64,000 nt of DNA from Protopterus annectens (GCF_019279795.1 NC_056727.1:1211002577-1211066576); one strand, 5' to 3'. Counted from the stretch's first letter, positions 22,906 to 33,430 are shown. Notes: generated by a model from the letters alone, not told the origin. Numbers and translations: made by a program.

Positions 22906-24183
22906 TCATAGCAGGCGGTATGCCACTGAGTAGAGCTGGAGTTTCTTTAACCGGGCAGCATACGGCATCTGTTTGAGCCCTTTGATCCTCTTGGTGAGGT
23001 ACTTTTGGGGTCTTTCCAGTTGCTGCAGGTGTCTGGTAAGGTACATCCCAAAAGGGGCATTGTACTCAATTATGGGCCTGATGAGGGATGAGTAAAGAGG
23101 CACAATGACCTCCCCTGATCTAGATGTGAATCCCTTCATGATTAGGTGGGCTATATAAAATGTTTTTCTAACCACTTTGGCCACGTGGTTGTCAAATGAG
23201 AGATTGCTATCAACTTGGGTCCCCAGGTCCCTAATTACTTCTTCTGTACTTAATGGATTACCACCTATGTGGTAATTTGTGGGCACTTTGTTTTTGCCAA
23301 AGGGGATGACTATACACTTTTTGGCATTTAGCTTGAGGCCATGGCTCTGGCACCAGTTGTCTGTTTCTATGAGGCCCTTTTGGAGGATGCTTGTGTCGGC
23401 TGTAGAGTCGATTATGGTGCCCAGTTTGCAGTCATCTGCGAACTTGGTCAGCCACAGTCCTTCCGTGTTGGCCTGTACTTCCGAGAAATATATACCGAAC
23501 AAGAGAGGTCCCAGGACTGAGCCTTGTGGGACGCCACTTGTAACTAGTTTAGAGTCTGACATGGCTCCAGCAATTCTAACCATGTGTGTTCTGTCCTTGA
23601 GCCAGTTTGCAACCCATCTAGTGACATAGGGGTTTATATTTAAGCTGGTGCGCTTATCTATAATGCCTGAGTGGGGTATTATATCGAGGGCTTTTGCGAG
23701 GTCCAGATAGGCTGTGTGGACCACCTTCCCCTCGTCAATGGCCTTGGTGAATGTTTCAAAGAAATTGACCAGGTTTAAGAAGCAGGATCTGCCCTTAACA
23801 AAGCTGAACTGGGTAGGATCCATTGTCTGTAGGTCCCCAATATCATTATTTATGAGGTTCATGATGATCCTTTCCATAGCTTTGCAGACCAAGCTAGTCA
23901 GGCTTATGGGGCGATAGTTTCCAGGATCCGTTGAGGCACCACCTTTGTGGAAAGGGACCACTGTTGCTGTACGCCACTCTTTGGGTACATATCCTGTAGT
24001 AAGGCTGAGATTGAACAGTAGTTTTATGTTTGGGTTTAGCTCTTCTTGGAGTTCATGTAGGATGCAGCCCGGGACACTGTCTGGTCCCATTGATGCTGTG
24101 TTTTTTGCTTTGGAGAGGGCGGCTCTTACCTGAGCATCTGAGATGTCAGGGGGGCAGCACTCTGCTGGGAAAGATATTTGCAC
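22906..24183 (-). pseudogene. CR1-type LINE reverse transcriptase, uninterrupted 425-codon frame
   Basis: The RT domain is open from the fingers (STDPGNYRPISLTSLVCKAM, residues about 83-103; TQFSFVKGRSCFLNL, 124-138) through motif A (AYLDLAKALD, 158-167, catalytic Asp present, the usual Phe replaced by Leu), motif B (SGVPQGSVLGPLLFGIY, 216-232), motif C (FADD, 248-251) and the thumb (EVIVPLYSSLIRPIIEYNAPF). Live CR1 RT copies LINE RNA onto a nicked target. The endonuclease is in another frame upstream and the C-terminus in another downstream, so the element as a whole is not functional although this domain is intact. Confidence 0.9.
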
Positions 24184-24219
24184 TTTTGGTGGGGGGGGGA
24201 GAAGTTTGCGCTGAACCTA

Positions 24220-25014
24220 TCAGCTAGGATGTTGGCAATGTCTGTGGGTTCGATGTATTTTTTTGTCATTTTGGAGTAATTCTGAGCATATCTGGGAATT
24301 CCCACCCAGGTTCCTAACATAACTAAAGAAAGCCTTGTGATTATCCTTAGTGTCCTGTGCAATTTTTCTCTCAAAGCTGGACTCAGACGATTTTATGAGT
24401 GCCCGTAGTTTTTTGCTAATACTGATCAGAGATGCCTTCCCTTTTTGGGATTTTGCTCTGTCATGTAGTAGCTTCCTCCCTCTATTGTATAGTTTGTTTA
24501 TGGCTGGGGTCCACCAGACAGGACGTCTGCCTTTGGAGGATTGGGTCTCGGCTTTATTTTGGATTGCATGATCCATGCATTCCTGAAGGTGTTCATAGAA
24601 TGCGTTTATAAAGGATTCTGCGGTCTGGGCCATATTTTCCACAGGCTCGGGGGCTTTGAAGGATTCCACCTCGGTTTTGAAAAGTGTGAAATTTGCTTTA
24701 GAGAAGTTTTTCACTGTGTTTTTCTGGGCAGGGGGTGGGATCGGGATGTGAATATCCAGTGAGATTAGTTTATGGTCTGATCTTACCAGTGAGGGATACA
24801 CTTCTGGTCTGGAGCATAGAGTCCCCATGTTGGTGATGATCAGGTCCAGTATGTTTTCCCCTGTTGTGGGAGTGGTAACAAGTTGTTCCATAACATTTGA
24901 GTTTATAAATTCTAGGAACCTTTGGGCTAGGGTGTTGGAGCTAGAGTAATGCTCCCAGTCTATGTTTGGGTAGTTGAAGTCACCCAATATAATGGTGTTT
25001 GGAGAGACCTTCAT
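24220..25014 (-). pseudogene. CR1-type LINE APE endonuclease, second half, plus linker
   Basis: 264 residues starting just before IILGDFNYPNIDWEHY (the D-x-N catalytic motif) with LVRSDHKLISLDIHI (the SDH motif) about 70 residues later, then the linker RRPVWWTPAINKLYNRGRKLL and KDNHKAFFSYVRNLGG leading toward RT. Split from the first half by a frameshift around 25014-25049 and from RT near 24200, where a G-tract (24191-24199) probably caused the slip. Confidence 0.88.
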
Positions 25015-25048
25015 ATTTTTTCAGTGTTCTCAGGAAGGCCGAGTGGGG

Positions 25049-25495
25049 TTACTGGGTTTGGGAGGGTGGACTGTAGCAGGCTATAAACTGGAAGGCAGTT
25101 TTACCCACTGTTAGTTGCACATGGATAGTCTCTGATGCTTCGTGCTGTGCCACCAACCTGGAGGTGTGGGTATCTTTGACGAATATTGATACTCCCCCTC
25201 CTTTTGTGGTTCGGTCCAAGTTTTGGGGCCGAAAAGCATGGTATGAGGTATAACCTGGTAGTGCTGGGGTGCTCTCGGGAGCCTTGGACCAGGTTTCTGT
25301 TACTGCACAGATATCGATGTTCTCCATGCTAAGAAGAGTTTTGAGTGCATGCATCTTGAGGTTTAGACTTCTGGCGTTGAGTAGCATTACTCTTAGTTTC
25401 TTATCCCTTGTGATACCTATGGAGGTGGGTTTGTCTTTTGAGCCTTGCCTAAAAAAGGCACTATGGGGGAAGCAAGAGCCTTTGCCAATATCCAA
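25049..25495 (-). pseudogene. CR1-type LINE APE endonuclease, first half
   Basis: 148 residues with LLNARSLNLKM (catalytic Asn motif), NIDICAVTETWSKAP (catalytic Glu in TETW) and GGGVSIFVKDTHTSR, then QFIACYSPPS. These are the first conserved blocks of CR1/L2 endonucleases. The residues before LLNARS overlap the end of ORF1 in another frame, as in the plus-strand copy. Confidence 0.88.
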
Positions 25496-25960
25496 AAGCC
25501 CAGGGGTGACAGGTGCAAGCCGTCCCTAGCAAAGCATCGTGGCTTGTCGAGCATGTCATCCCAGGCTGACAGGCATTGGATCCCCTTTGAATGACACCAA
25601 TACTTAAGCCAATTGTTGAAATTGATCATCTTGTCTTCATATTGTGGCGTCATTCTTGGTGAGGGTCAGATGCTACTCAGGGTCAGGGTCATACCGGCCT
25701 GGGCTACATCCTCAGAGAGCTCCTCTATTTCTCTTTTCATGTAGTCCGGGGAGGTACATCTCAGGTCATTCACACCAGCATGGACAATGACCAAGTCATA
25801 TTTGTACTTGCCTTGAAGTGACCTGAGTGCTTGTGTTATGTGGCGGATCCTAGCGCCCAACAGGCAGCTTACCTTGACCTTCTCCTTGTTCAGCCTGGTG
25901 AGCGGGACGTCAGTGTGCCTGATGATAGAGTCACCTATTACATGTGTATCAGGTGTGTTG
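25417..25960 (-). pseudogene. CR1-type LINE ORF1, SGNH esterase domain fragment
   Basis: From 25960 downward: a degraded GDSI box (nucleophile Ser block), ARIRHITQALRSLQGKYKYDLVIVHAGVNDLRC (25860-25666; the G-x-N-D block), then in a second frame (25653-25417) WCHSKGIQCLSAWDDM and ARDGLHLSPLGFWIL (the D-x-x-H block). These are the SGNH/GDSL esterase blocks that CR1-family ORF1 proteins carry. Frameshifted near 25660 and lacking the N-terminal Zn-knuckle part. Confidence 0.8.
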
Positions 25961-25975
25961 TTTAGCCTTAAGGGC

Positions 25976-26269
25976 TGTGACTGTATATTATTGCTAATAC
26001 AAACCTTATGATAGCTATAAATATAATTGTCTCTGAACTTGCTTTATACCACATCTCCTAACTGCAATATTAACATTTTTAATCCTTAATCCTTTGTTCC
26101 TACCAACCTCTCTTAACCTTATATCTTGACATAAGTCATACCTACAAATAGTACTAGCTATGTTCAAAGCCTAGGTTTTGTTGTCAAGATGTAACAAATG
26201 TGTATGTTCTTATATATACTACATTTTGTTTACTTTATACTTTTTGATTATTGTAATGTGTGCATGAAA
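25976..26269. other. No coding feature recognised
   Basis: AT-rich; probably part of a LINE 3' UTR leading into the tail at 26270-26382. Confidence 0.35.
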
Positions 26270-26382
26270 ATTTACTGTTACTCATGGAGCTTTTCTCCCC
26301 GGGCCTCTGCTGAAAAAGGACCTGTGTCCAGTCAGACTTTCCCAGTAAACAAATGTTAAATAAATAAAATAAATAAATAATT
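26270..26382 (+). mobile_element. LINE 3' terminus with (AAAT)n tail, copy 1
   Basis: The block TTTTCTCCCCGGGCC, then CCAGTCAGACTTTCCCAGTAAACAAA and an AAAT-repeat tail. The same order of blocks recurs at 26670-26760. The short iterated tail is typical of Rex1/jockey-group LINEs. No coding part is attached. Confidence 0.5.
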
Positions 26383-26669
26383 AATACATTTTCTGCCCCA
26401 GTGAGTTCATCCCCCCACCTTTATCTCTTTAATTTCTAAGCACTTATCATATGATGTATTATTTATCTGACAAACCCAATAATACACATCTTCAAATGCT
26501 CAACGTTCAATGTCTACTAATGTATAAGTATCTTTTATACTGTAATAGTTACCTCTACTTTCATATGAATGTAATCTAATTAGAAAATGTTTCTGTAATT
26601 GTTAATTTATATTATTTAATGTCTGGTCGTGCATATTACTGAATGCCTATTTAAAAATGTTTGTAATAT

Positions 26670-26760
26670 GTCAATGCTTTTCTCCGTGGGCCACTAATTA
26701 AAAGTTTTTTTGACTAAACCCAGTCAGACAAACCAGGTAAACAAAAACAAAATGAAACTG
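26670..26760 (+). mobile_element. LINE 3' terminus, copy 2
   Basis: TGCTTTTCTCCGTGGGCC, CCAGTCAGAC and CCAGGTAAACAAA align with the tail at 26270-26382. Tail repeats are mostly lost. Same orientation, about 400 bp apart. Confidence 0.45.
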
Positions 26761-27050
26761 AAAAAAATGAAGTTTTGACATGCTTTCTTGATTTATTAGC
26801 CCCAAGCTGCACTTGTCCTGTTAATCTTGTCCCTTGTGAAAAATGGTGCCTTTTCAGTTCTGTGATCTAAGGTTAACATTAGAACTGCTCTCTTGTGCTG
26901 GAAGACAGACTGAACTGACCCAAAATAAATCATTATATTCATCTAGGGAAATCTCAGTAATAGCAAATCATCTATCTGCAGTATACCTGGTGGTTTGTAA
27001 GCCTAGTAGTTTATCTTGTCTTATCGTCTGAAAATCCTTGTCTTCTGGAG
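26761..27050. other. No feature recognised
   Basis: AT-rich; a 62-codon plus frame at 26843 shows no motif. It may be decayed L2-like 5' sequence. Confidence 0.35.
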
Positions 27051-27505
27051 AATGTGAACTTGTTCCTGGATACTTTGACTCTAAGCTTGTTTTTATCAAG
27101 TCTAATGTTGGCCCTAGTAAGCTTGTGGTGGCATGCAGTGGATCAGTACAGTTTCATATGTCTTGTTCTGGCTGTCTATGATGAGTTTATTATACTGGTC
27201 TCCAGGATGCAGTCAACTACCTGTTCACTAAATACATATCCAAAAAAGCTTGCAAAATCTTGCTGTACGCCTTAGGGTCAGTCCTTTAGCAAATTGCCAC
27301 ACTATGTCCTAAGACTGAATTCTTTACCTCGGTTTTAAAGGAGGCATGGGTTACTCCTACTCTTAATAAGGCAGGGTTGGATGTTGATAATCTATATAAT
27401 TATAGGCTTATTGCAAACCTCCCCTTCATTGGGTTAGCTTTTGAGATGGCCATCTATGTGCAATTGGATTTCTGTTTGAGTGTTAATCAGATTCATGATC
27501 CATGC

Positions 27506-28330
27506 TAGTCTGGTATTTGGTCTAGGCATAATACATATTAGTCTGGTATTTGGTCTAGGCATAGTACATACTAGTCTGGTATTTGGTCTAGGCATAGTAC
27601 ATGCTAGTCTGGTATTTGGTATAGACATAGTACATACTAGTCTGATATTTGGTCTAGGCATAGTACATACTAGTCTGGTATTTGGTTTAGACATAGTACA
27701 TATTAGTCTGGTATTTGGCCTAGGCATAGTACATACTAGTCTGGTATTTGGTCTAGGCATAGTACATACTAGTCTGGTATTTGGTTTAGACATAGTACAT
27801 ATTAGTCTGGTATTTGGCCTAGGCATAGTACATACTAGTCTGGTATTTGGTCTAGGCATAGTACATACTAGTCTGGTATTTGGTCTAGGCGTAGTACGTA
27901 CTAGTCTGGTATTTGGTCTAGGCGTAGTACATACTAGTCTGGCATTTGGTCTAGGCATAGTACATACTAGTCTGGTATTTGGTCTTGGCGTAGTACGTAC
28001 TAGTCTGGTATTTGGTCTAGGCGTAGTACATACTAGTCTGGTATTTGGTCTTGGCCTAGTACATACTAGTCTGGTATCTGGTCTAGGCGTAGTACGTACT
28101 AGTCTGGTATTTGGTCTAGGCGTAGTACATACTAGTCTGGTATTTGGTCTTGGCCTAGTACATACTAGTCTGGTATCTGGTCTAGGCAGAGTACATACTA
28201 GTCTGGTATTTGGTCTGAGCATAGTACAAACTAGTCTGGCATTTGGTCTAGGCATAGTACATGCTAGTCTGGTATTTGGTATAGGCATAGTACATGCTAG
28301 TCTGGTATTTGGTATAGGTATGGTACTGAA
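27506..28330. repeat. 33-bp minisatellite, 25 units, derived from L2 RT coding sequence
   Basis: Exactly 25 units of 33 bp with no length variation; unit TAGTCTGGTATTTGGTCTAG plus GCATAGTACATAC. In the frame of the flanking reverse transcriptase the unit reads stop-S-G-I-W-S-R-H-S-T-Y, a decayed version of the L2 finger motif Q-S-G-F-R-x-x-H-S-T-E. The flanks are the residues expected immediately before and after that motif. Because 33 is divisible by three, two other frames stay open: about 286 codons on plus (LVFGLGIVHTS repeats) and 284 on minus (PRPNTRLVCTM repeats). These are by-products, not supported genes. Confidence 0.97.
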
Positions 28331-28389
28331 ACATTCCTAGTTAAAGCATTCAGCTATTATTTAACAACAAGAAATTAGCATTGTTATTC

Positions 28390-28789
28390 TATCTTGGTCT
28401 TTTTATATCTCTCTACAGCTTTCCACAGTGTGGACCACGATATCTTCCTCAACCATTTGACCGATTACTTTAGTACTGCAGGTATTGCATGACTGTAGTT
28501 TACCTCCTGTCTCAGTATGTATACTCATCAGTCTGTGTCTGGATTTAATTCATCCTCATACTTTCTCCAGACATATGGGATGCAGCAGGGTTTCTTTATG
28601 GGCCTGTTTCTATTCACTGTGTACATGCTATCAATAGGAGATATTATTTGTAGAAGGGGGTTAAATTTTCATTCATGTACTGACCACATACAGCTCTACC
28701 TCTCTTTCCCCCCAAAATCTATGTCAGCCTTAAACAAACTTACTTTGGACCTGGAATGTATCCACAGCTGGGTGACTGATAATGTTTGA
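28390..28789 (+). pseudogene. L2-like LINE reverse transcriptase, palm fragment
   Basis: Motif A LYLSTAFHSVDHDIFLNHL (28400-28460), a stop, then an open frame from 28517 with YTHQSVSGFNSSSYFLQTYGMQQGFFMGLFLFTVYML (motif B; GVPQGS changed to GMQQGF) and LNFHSCTDHIQLYLSF (the YADD box reads CTDH). The catalytic residues are thus lost. It continues as C-terminal fragments to 29700. Confidence 0.75.
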
Positions 28790-29785
28790 AATTCAACACC
28801 AGCAAGACAATTACAATGGCCTTTTATACCACCATTTTTAATTCTTCTGTTCCAGTTTTGTTCCAGAGATCATCTATAGTGGTGACAAAACTGAATTTTT
28901 GTTGAAGGGGTAGAAAATGTAGGGTGTGAAATCTAATGTTCATCAACCCTTAAGGACCAGGTTTCTGCTGTCATCAGATCCTCTTGCCATCATCTGAAGA
29001 ATATTTGCTTAATGAAGGATTTAATTCCATCAGCTGATTTATATATGGGTGTGCATGCTTTTCTTTCCTTGTGACTGGACTACTGTAATACCCTTTGCCT
29101 TGGTTTGCTGGACATGGAGCTTAACGGACAACAACTAGTGCAGAATTCAGCAGCCTGACTACTTAGTGAGACATCTAGATACTATCAAATTACACTGGAA
29201 TTGCAAAATGTTGCCTCTTTAGTCTTTTATTTTCTATAAAGGGGTTATAACGCTGAGTGTTGACAAAAATAATAAGGAATAAAACTCCAGGAGAAGAGCA
29301 AATCTCAAACATAGCTCTTCACCTGGATTATTGCTCTATTCTTCTGTCAGCATTCTGCATTATGAGTGCTGATATTTCAATAGGGAGCCCTATAACAGTC
29401 CTTGTCCTGGTATATTTTCCCTTCGCAACTTGGTTCCTCTTTATTTTGGGAAGCGTCATTGCTGGCATCAGCCTGCTCAAATTCTTCACTCCTCAGCCTT
29501 AGACTGACTTTATTTTCAAGGGTTTGAATTGATTCCTTAGGGGAATATTCCTTTATGCATCAAAGCGTATGTCTTTGGAATTTCTTGCTGGAGTGGCTAA
29601 GATCAGTCTTGATGCTTGTTGGCTTCAAGTACTCACTCATAACCTACCTTTTTGATATTATCTAACAGGTTTAGTCAGTTCCTAAATTTTATTTGTTAAT
29701 AACTGTTTTGTATGTTTAATTCTTTTATGCTTTGTAACAGTTCTTAGTTTACAGGCACTTCAACTTGAACTTGAATTATCTGTCC

Positions 29786-30936
29786 TGCGTCAACCTCCAG
29801 TGGAGGCTACACAGGTGGCTGATATGAGACCTATTCCAGTCCACTGCGTGGGACATTAGCCTCAGCAGCCTCTCCCCTCTTGCAAAGTATCACATTGATT
29901 TGTTCCTAGTCTCTTCCAGAACACAAACCAGTAATATAGTTTGTGTTATGTACCTTCTCCTCCCCCAGAAGGGGTGAGCAAGCACACCCTTATTATTCCA
30001 CTCTCATCCCTGTTAACTCCCCAGACACCTATGCCAATAAGCAAACCTAGGTTGAGTGGGCCATAACCAGGGCCTTATCCCTTTATTTCATGGAGCTGAG
30101 TACATTTAGGAAGCATTTGGAGGTCTGAGTAAGATATAACTGATATGATAAGCTGCCACGTTGCCTGATAAAACTGCTGACTATACAATTTATGGATACA
30201 GTATCTGGTTTCATTATCCTTCGCTATGCAGCTCACCTTTACTTTGCCCTAGTCAACTACTGGTTGTTGTTTTTGGCTTGCACCATACTTAACAATAAAA
30301 ATAGTTTCTTTATAAAGAAGTTTATTCTTAACGTCAGTATTTTCATCTTTTAAAACAGCTTTTTCCAAAATTGTAAGCTGAAGACCCTCTGAATTTCCAT
30401 CATGATACTGTTTAACAATTAATTAAATGTAACAATTATTTAATGAGTGTAATTATAAGTTTAGGGAAGGTATGTAAGAGTTTTATTCAGTTGTGTGACT
30501 TGAACTCCTTTGAAGGCATTTGTGCCAAGGCGTTAAAATAAACTATAACATTCTATTACATTCTTTTTCAGTCTGCAACTTTCACTACCAACTTCTGTTT
30601 CTTAACATTTATTAAAGTTTTAACCATGAAAAAGTTACATACACAATAAAACAGCTGATAGAACAAACCATGACCAAAATCGCTGACAGCTTCTGGTCTT
30701 CCTGCACAGGGTGTGTGCTATAATAACCTCCTCTGGTTGCATATTCAAACTGCTCTGAGATCAGGCTGAGGAGTGTACCACCACATGCATACTTCAAACC
30801 TCTTACTACAAGAAATCTGGACAAAGTCCAAAATAATGGGGGGACAAAGGCCAGAAAAGAGGAACATATTTTAAATATTGCTGTTATGAACTTAGAAAGT
30901 TGTTTGAATAACAAAATTTGTGCTGGCATTCATTTT
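29786..30936. other. No gene recognised
   Basis: Mixed-composition spacer. The stretch 30553-30585 (ACATTCTTTTTCAGTCTGCAACTTT-like) also occurs at about 16096-16121, hinting at a small dispersed repeat. A 105-codon reverse frame at 30612-30929 has no motif. Confidence 0.4.
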
Positions 30937-31093
30937 ATGAAGGATATGAAGTCTGAAATTCAAATGAACTTCATTATTTAGTGACTTCAATCCTCAGTGA
31001 TTTGCCATAAAATTACAAATGTTATGAGGAACAGACCAAAAAATATGTAAAAATCTGGGCTTTCTGCAAAAATATAGACAGTTGAAAGGTATG
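30937..31093. mobile_element. TIR element of the GCATACCTCTCAAC family, half copy
   Basis: GGATATGAAGTCTGAAATTCAAAT at the left and GACAGTTGAAAGGTATGA at the right align with the right half of the element at 61914-62203 (about 62055-62203). The left half is missing. Confidence 0.6.
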
Positions 31094-31157
31094 ACCACAT
31101 GATATGTAAGTTCCTGTTACTAACTTCATATCATTAATACTATATTCTTAATGTATA

Positions 31158-31160
31158 TCT

Positions 31161-31220
<60 letters not shown>
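31158..31220. repeat. (TATC)n microsatellite
   Basis: About 15 TATC units. Confidence 0.97.
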
Positions 31221-31914
31221 ATGTTATCTAGCTCTAAATCTATTTTTATTTATTTATTTACTGTAGCAATATGCTGTGCTTAAAGTAATTAGAACAGTCT
31301 CTGAAACCAGCTAAGTTTTAAGCTGAGGTTTATTTACAAGGATAGAATTATCTTTCTTGCAAAAATAATGGGGAGTAACAGATAAGAAACACGGTTATAA
31401 ATGCATTGCTAGTCTATTTAATCTATTATTGTTATTGTTATTTAGTCTATTCTTTATTTATTTATTAGCCTGTTTATTTAGTTTTATTATTTAGGCTAAG
31501 TACTTCTTTAGCAAATAATCTGGCACATGCAAGTCTACAACATCCAATCTGTTAAAAACAATGGCCACAGATTATTTCTAAAGTTCAGTTCAGTATGGAT
31601 TCTTTTCAGGCAACACAATTTCAGTATTCCTTCATATTGCTTACAGAAGGGGTTTGATTCAGAAATGTTACACCTCTTGGTAACCATTTATGATTCAGAG
31701 ACAACTAACTCTACCAGAGTGCTTTACCACAAAGTCATGCAGAACAGTGGACTGCCTGTGCTGCCTACTGCAAATACTAATGAGGCATTCTGGGGGAGCA
31801 TCTCAGCCACATAAGGTACCTTAGACATCCATGTTACTGAATATGGCAAAAGCTCACATACACCTATAGCTTCCAGTGAGTGAGATCACATTCAAGGCAA
31901 GGCTCAGATGTGTA
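31221..31914. other. No feature recognised
   Basis: TTTA-rich at 31430-31490; a 95-codon plus frame at 31527-31814 that I do not recognise. Confidence 0.4.
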
Positions 31915-31915
31915 C

Positions 31916-31947
<32 letters not shown>

Positions 31948-32080
31948 TTGGGGGGTTCATTAGGGGGATAGGTACTCAAGGTGTGTGTGTGTGTGTGTCT
32001 ACTTGGGTGGTCACATTAGGGGGGTTAATTAGGGGATAGGTATGGAAGGTGTGTGTGGGGGGATGGGTGACTGCGTCCAT

Positions 32081-32121
<41 letters not shown>

Positions 32122-32125
32122 TCTG
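31915..32125. repeat. GT-rich minisatellite-like cluster
   Basis: Three (TG)n runs separated by similar GGGGGGTTCATTAGGGGGATAG-type spacers (31948-31972, 32010-32040), suggesting a degraded roughly 65-bp repeat containing a TG microsatellite. Confidence 0.75.
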
Positions 32126-32302
32126 CAAGCGTGTCTGTCACCCCCCCCTCACACTTCTAATCTAAAAAATAAGGAAAAACAGTGCCCAAATGTAATAAAT
32201 CAGTAAAATCCAACATGGGCACTTCAGAAAGACTTTCCACATGAACCGGGTTAAAAATACACTTTATTGAACAAAACTGTACCACATAAACGCATTAACA
32301 TT

Positions 32303-32340
32303 TTTTCCGCGTTTTCGTCCACAGTTTTAGACTTTCTCAG
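32303..32340 (-). ncRNA. Degenerate hammerhead-like motif, left arm
   Basis: Minus strand: CTGAGAA, A, stem GTC...GAC, GAAA, ACGCGG. The core box has G changed to A at the eighth position. Weaker than the 7.2- and 14.6-kb motifs. Confidence 0.3.
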
Positions 32341-32564
32341 ATGTACCACAGCAATATAAAATAAGTCATCTTATACACAAACTACCAAGGAACTAATATT
32401 CAATTAGCCAATAAAACTTCTAAAACAATTAAAGTGTTAACATACTTCAAATCAAAATGAGCAATTTTACGCTCATATAGTACCTAAAAAATTACTAATC
32501 TCAACCACCTATAAAATATATATTTATTCTTATTCTAAAATAAATATAATATACAAAATATATG

Positions 32565-32573
<9 letters not shown>

Positions 32574-32620
<47 letters not shown>

Positions 32621-32621
32621 T
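32574..32621. repeat. (TA)n microsatellite inside the fold-back element
   Basis: About 20 TA units in the loop of the fold-back element. Confidence 0.95.
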
Positions 32622-33016
32622 TCTTTTTTTTTAAAGATATGTACTAAAAAATATTTATATATTCAACTAAGTCAGACACATTTAAATCCAATGCCATTTG
32701 TCTCCCTCAAATGGTGAAAATTTTAAATTACATTTAAAGATAAATATATTTTAAGACATATTATTTTACCTATAAACAAATATATTGATAAATAATATGA
32801 TATTCAATAAAAAACATTTTAAAAAAACTTTAAAGAAAAGTAAGGTATCATAACTTAGCTGTCCTTAATTTCAAGACAGGGGCAAGGGAAAAAGCTTCAT
32901 TCAATCCTGGCAGTCTATTGGCTTCTAAAATAATTTGCCAGTGGACTTCTTTATACTCAGTTTTTGTTTTGGTAGTCCGTGTATAAAAGGACTTATTTTA
33001 TATTGCTGTGATATAT

Positions 33017-33060
33017 CTGAGGAAGTCTAAAACTGCAGATGAAAAGGTGGTCGAAACGTT
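33017..33060 (+). ncRNA. Degenerate hammerhead-like motif, right arm
   Basis: Plus strand: CTGAGGA, AGTC, a longer loop, GGTC, GAAACGTT. The GAAAC-GT-T end fits a minimal stem III with the cleavage T, but stem II is mispaired. Confidence 0.33.
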
Positions 33061-33212
33061 AATGTGTTTATGTGGTAGAGTTTAGTTCAATAAAGTGTGT
33101 TTTGAACCCGGTTCTTGAGGAAAGTCTTTTTGAAGTGCCTGTTTTGGATTTTACACCTCCACACTTCCCTAGACTAACTAGTAAATCTGGGGCAGGAGAA
33201 CACTAAACACTA

Positions 33213-33430
33213 GGGATATCTCTATATACTGAAAAAAGAAACAGAATAATGTTTTGCAGCATGAAAGATGTGGGACCAAGGAAACATAAGGCATCAGAGA
33301 TATCTCTTTGTACAATGCCTTAAAGACACTTAAAAAGAAAACAGAAGAATGTTTTGTAGCATGAAAGATGTGGGATGGGAGGAACACTAGACACCAAGGA
33401 TAGTTCTTTATATTGTGCCTTAAAGGCATT
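33213..33430. repeat. Degenerate tandem repeat of about 85-100 bp
   Basis: GATATCTCT and ACAGAATAATGTTTTGCAGC-type blocks at 33213-33265 recur at 33298-33360 and in part at 33398-33430. Non-coding; a reverse frame across it (33178-33507) is repetitive for this reason. Confidence 0.7.

Larger units (their letters stand above)
22525..25975 (-). mobile_element. CR1-type LINE, long reverse copy
   Basis: On the minus strand from 25975 downward: end of ORF1 (SGNH esterase domain), APE endonuclease, complete RT, C-terminal domain, and the 3' tail (22590-22525) that ends in CTATGAACCTATGAAC-type short repeats, like CR1 3' ends. It is closely related to the plus copy at 52373-56395. The 5' end is cut inside the esterase domain at about GDSI, just where an unrelated AT-rich stretch begins. 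Frameshifts lie near 25030, 24200 and 22890. RT is the best preserved in the window. Confidence 0.9.
27054..29785 (+). mobile_element. L2-like LINE, decayed, split by a minisatellite
   Basis: Upstream linker SRMQSTTCSLNTYPKKL matches the T-T-C-x-L-D-P-x-P-T strip of L2 ORF2. Next AWVTPTLNKAGLDVDNLYNY and NLPFIGLAFEM (27340-27450) are the L-K-K-x-x-L-D...N-Y-R-P-I-S-N-L-P-F block. The reading frame then enters a 25-unit array (27506-28330) and re-emerges as GTETFLVKAF and LYLSTAFHSVDHDIFL (motif A). MQQGFFMGLFLF (motif B) and HSCTDHIQLYLSF (motif C, YADDTQLYLSF-like) follow. The end at 29762-29778 carries ACTTGAACTTGAA repeats, as in L2 tails. Confidence 0.75.
32203..33154. mobile_element. Fold-back PLE: inverted terminal repeats with hammerhead-like motifs
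   Basis: The left arm 32203-32390 and right arm about 32967-33154 are inverted copies (GTAAAATCC...GGCACTTC, GAACCGGGTT, ACACTTTATTGAAC, ACCACATAAAC, AGTTTTAGACTT, CACAGCAATATAAAATAAGTC all appear reversed on the right). The middle 575 bp is AT-rich with a TA microsatellite and non-coding. Penelope elements are known to carry their pseudo-LTR ends in inverted as well as direct orientation, and each arm has the PLE CTGAG(G/A)A...GAAA signature. This is a non-autonomous or internally decayed PLE. Confidence 0.75.

Noticed and set aside
23279..24762. Several plus-strand frames of 60-116 codons
   Set aside because: Antisense shadows of the reverse CR1 ORF2.
27434..28340. Two opposing frames of about 285 codons with LVFGLGIVHTS or PRPNTRLVCTM repeats as possible repeat proteins
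   Set aside because: They arise because the 33-bp unit is a multiple of three and has no stop in those frames; the ancestral frame is the L2 RT.
30553..30590. CTTTTTCAGTCTGCAACTTT-like block shared with 16096 as another PLE end
   Set aside because: Only about 30 bp are shared and the GAAA-palindrome part is missing, so I cannot support a PLE or ribozyme call.
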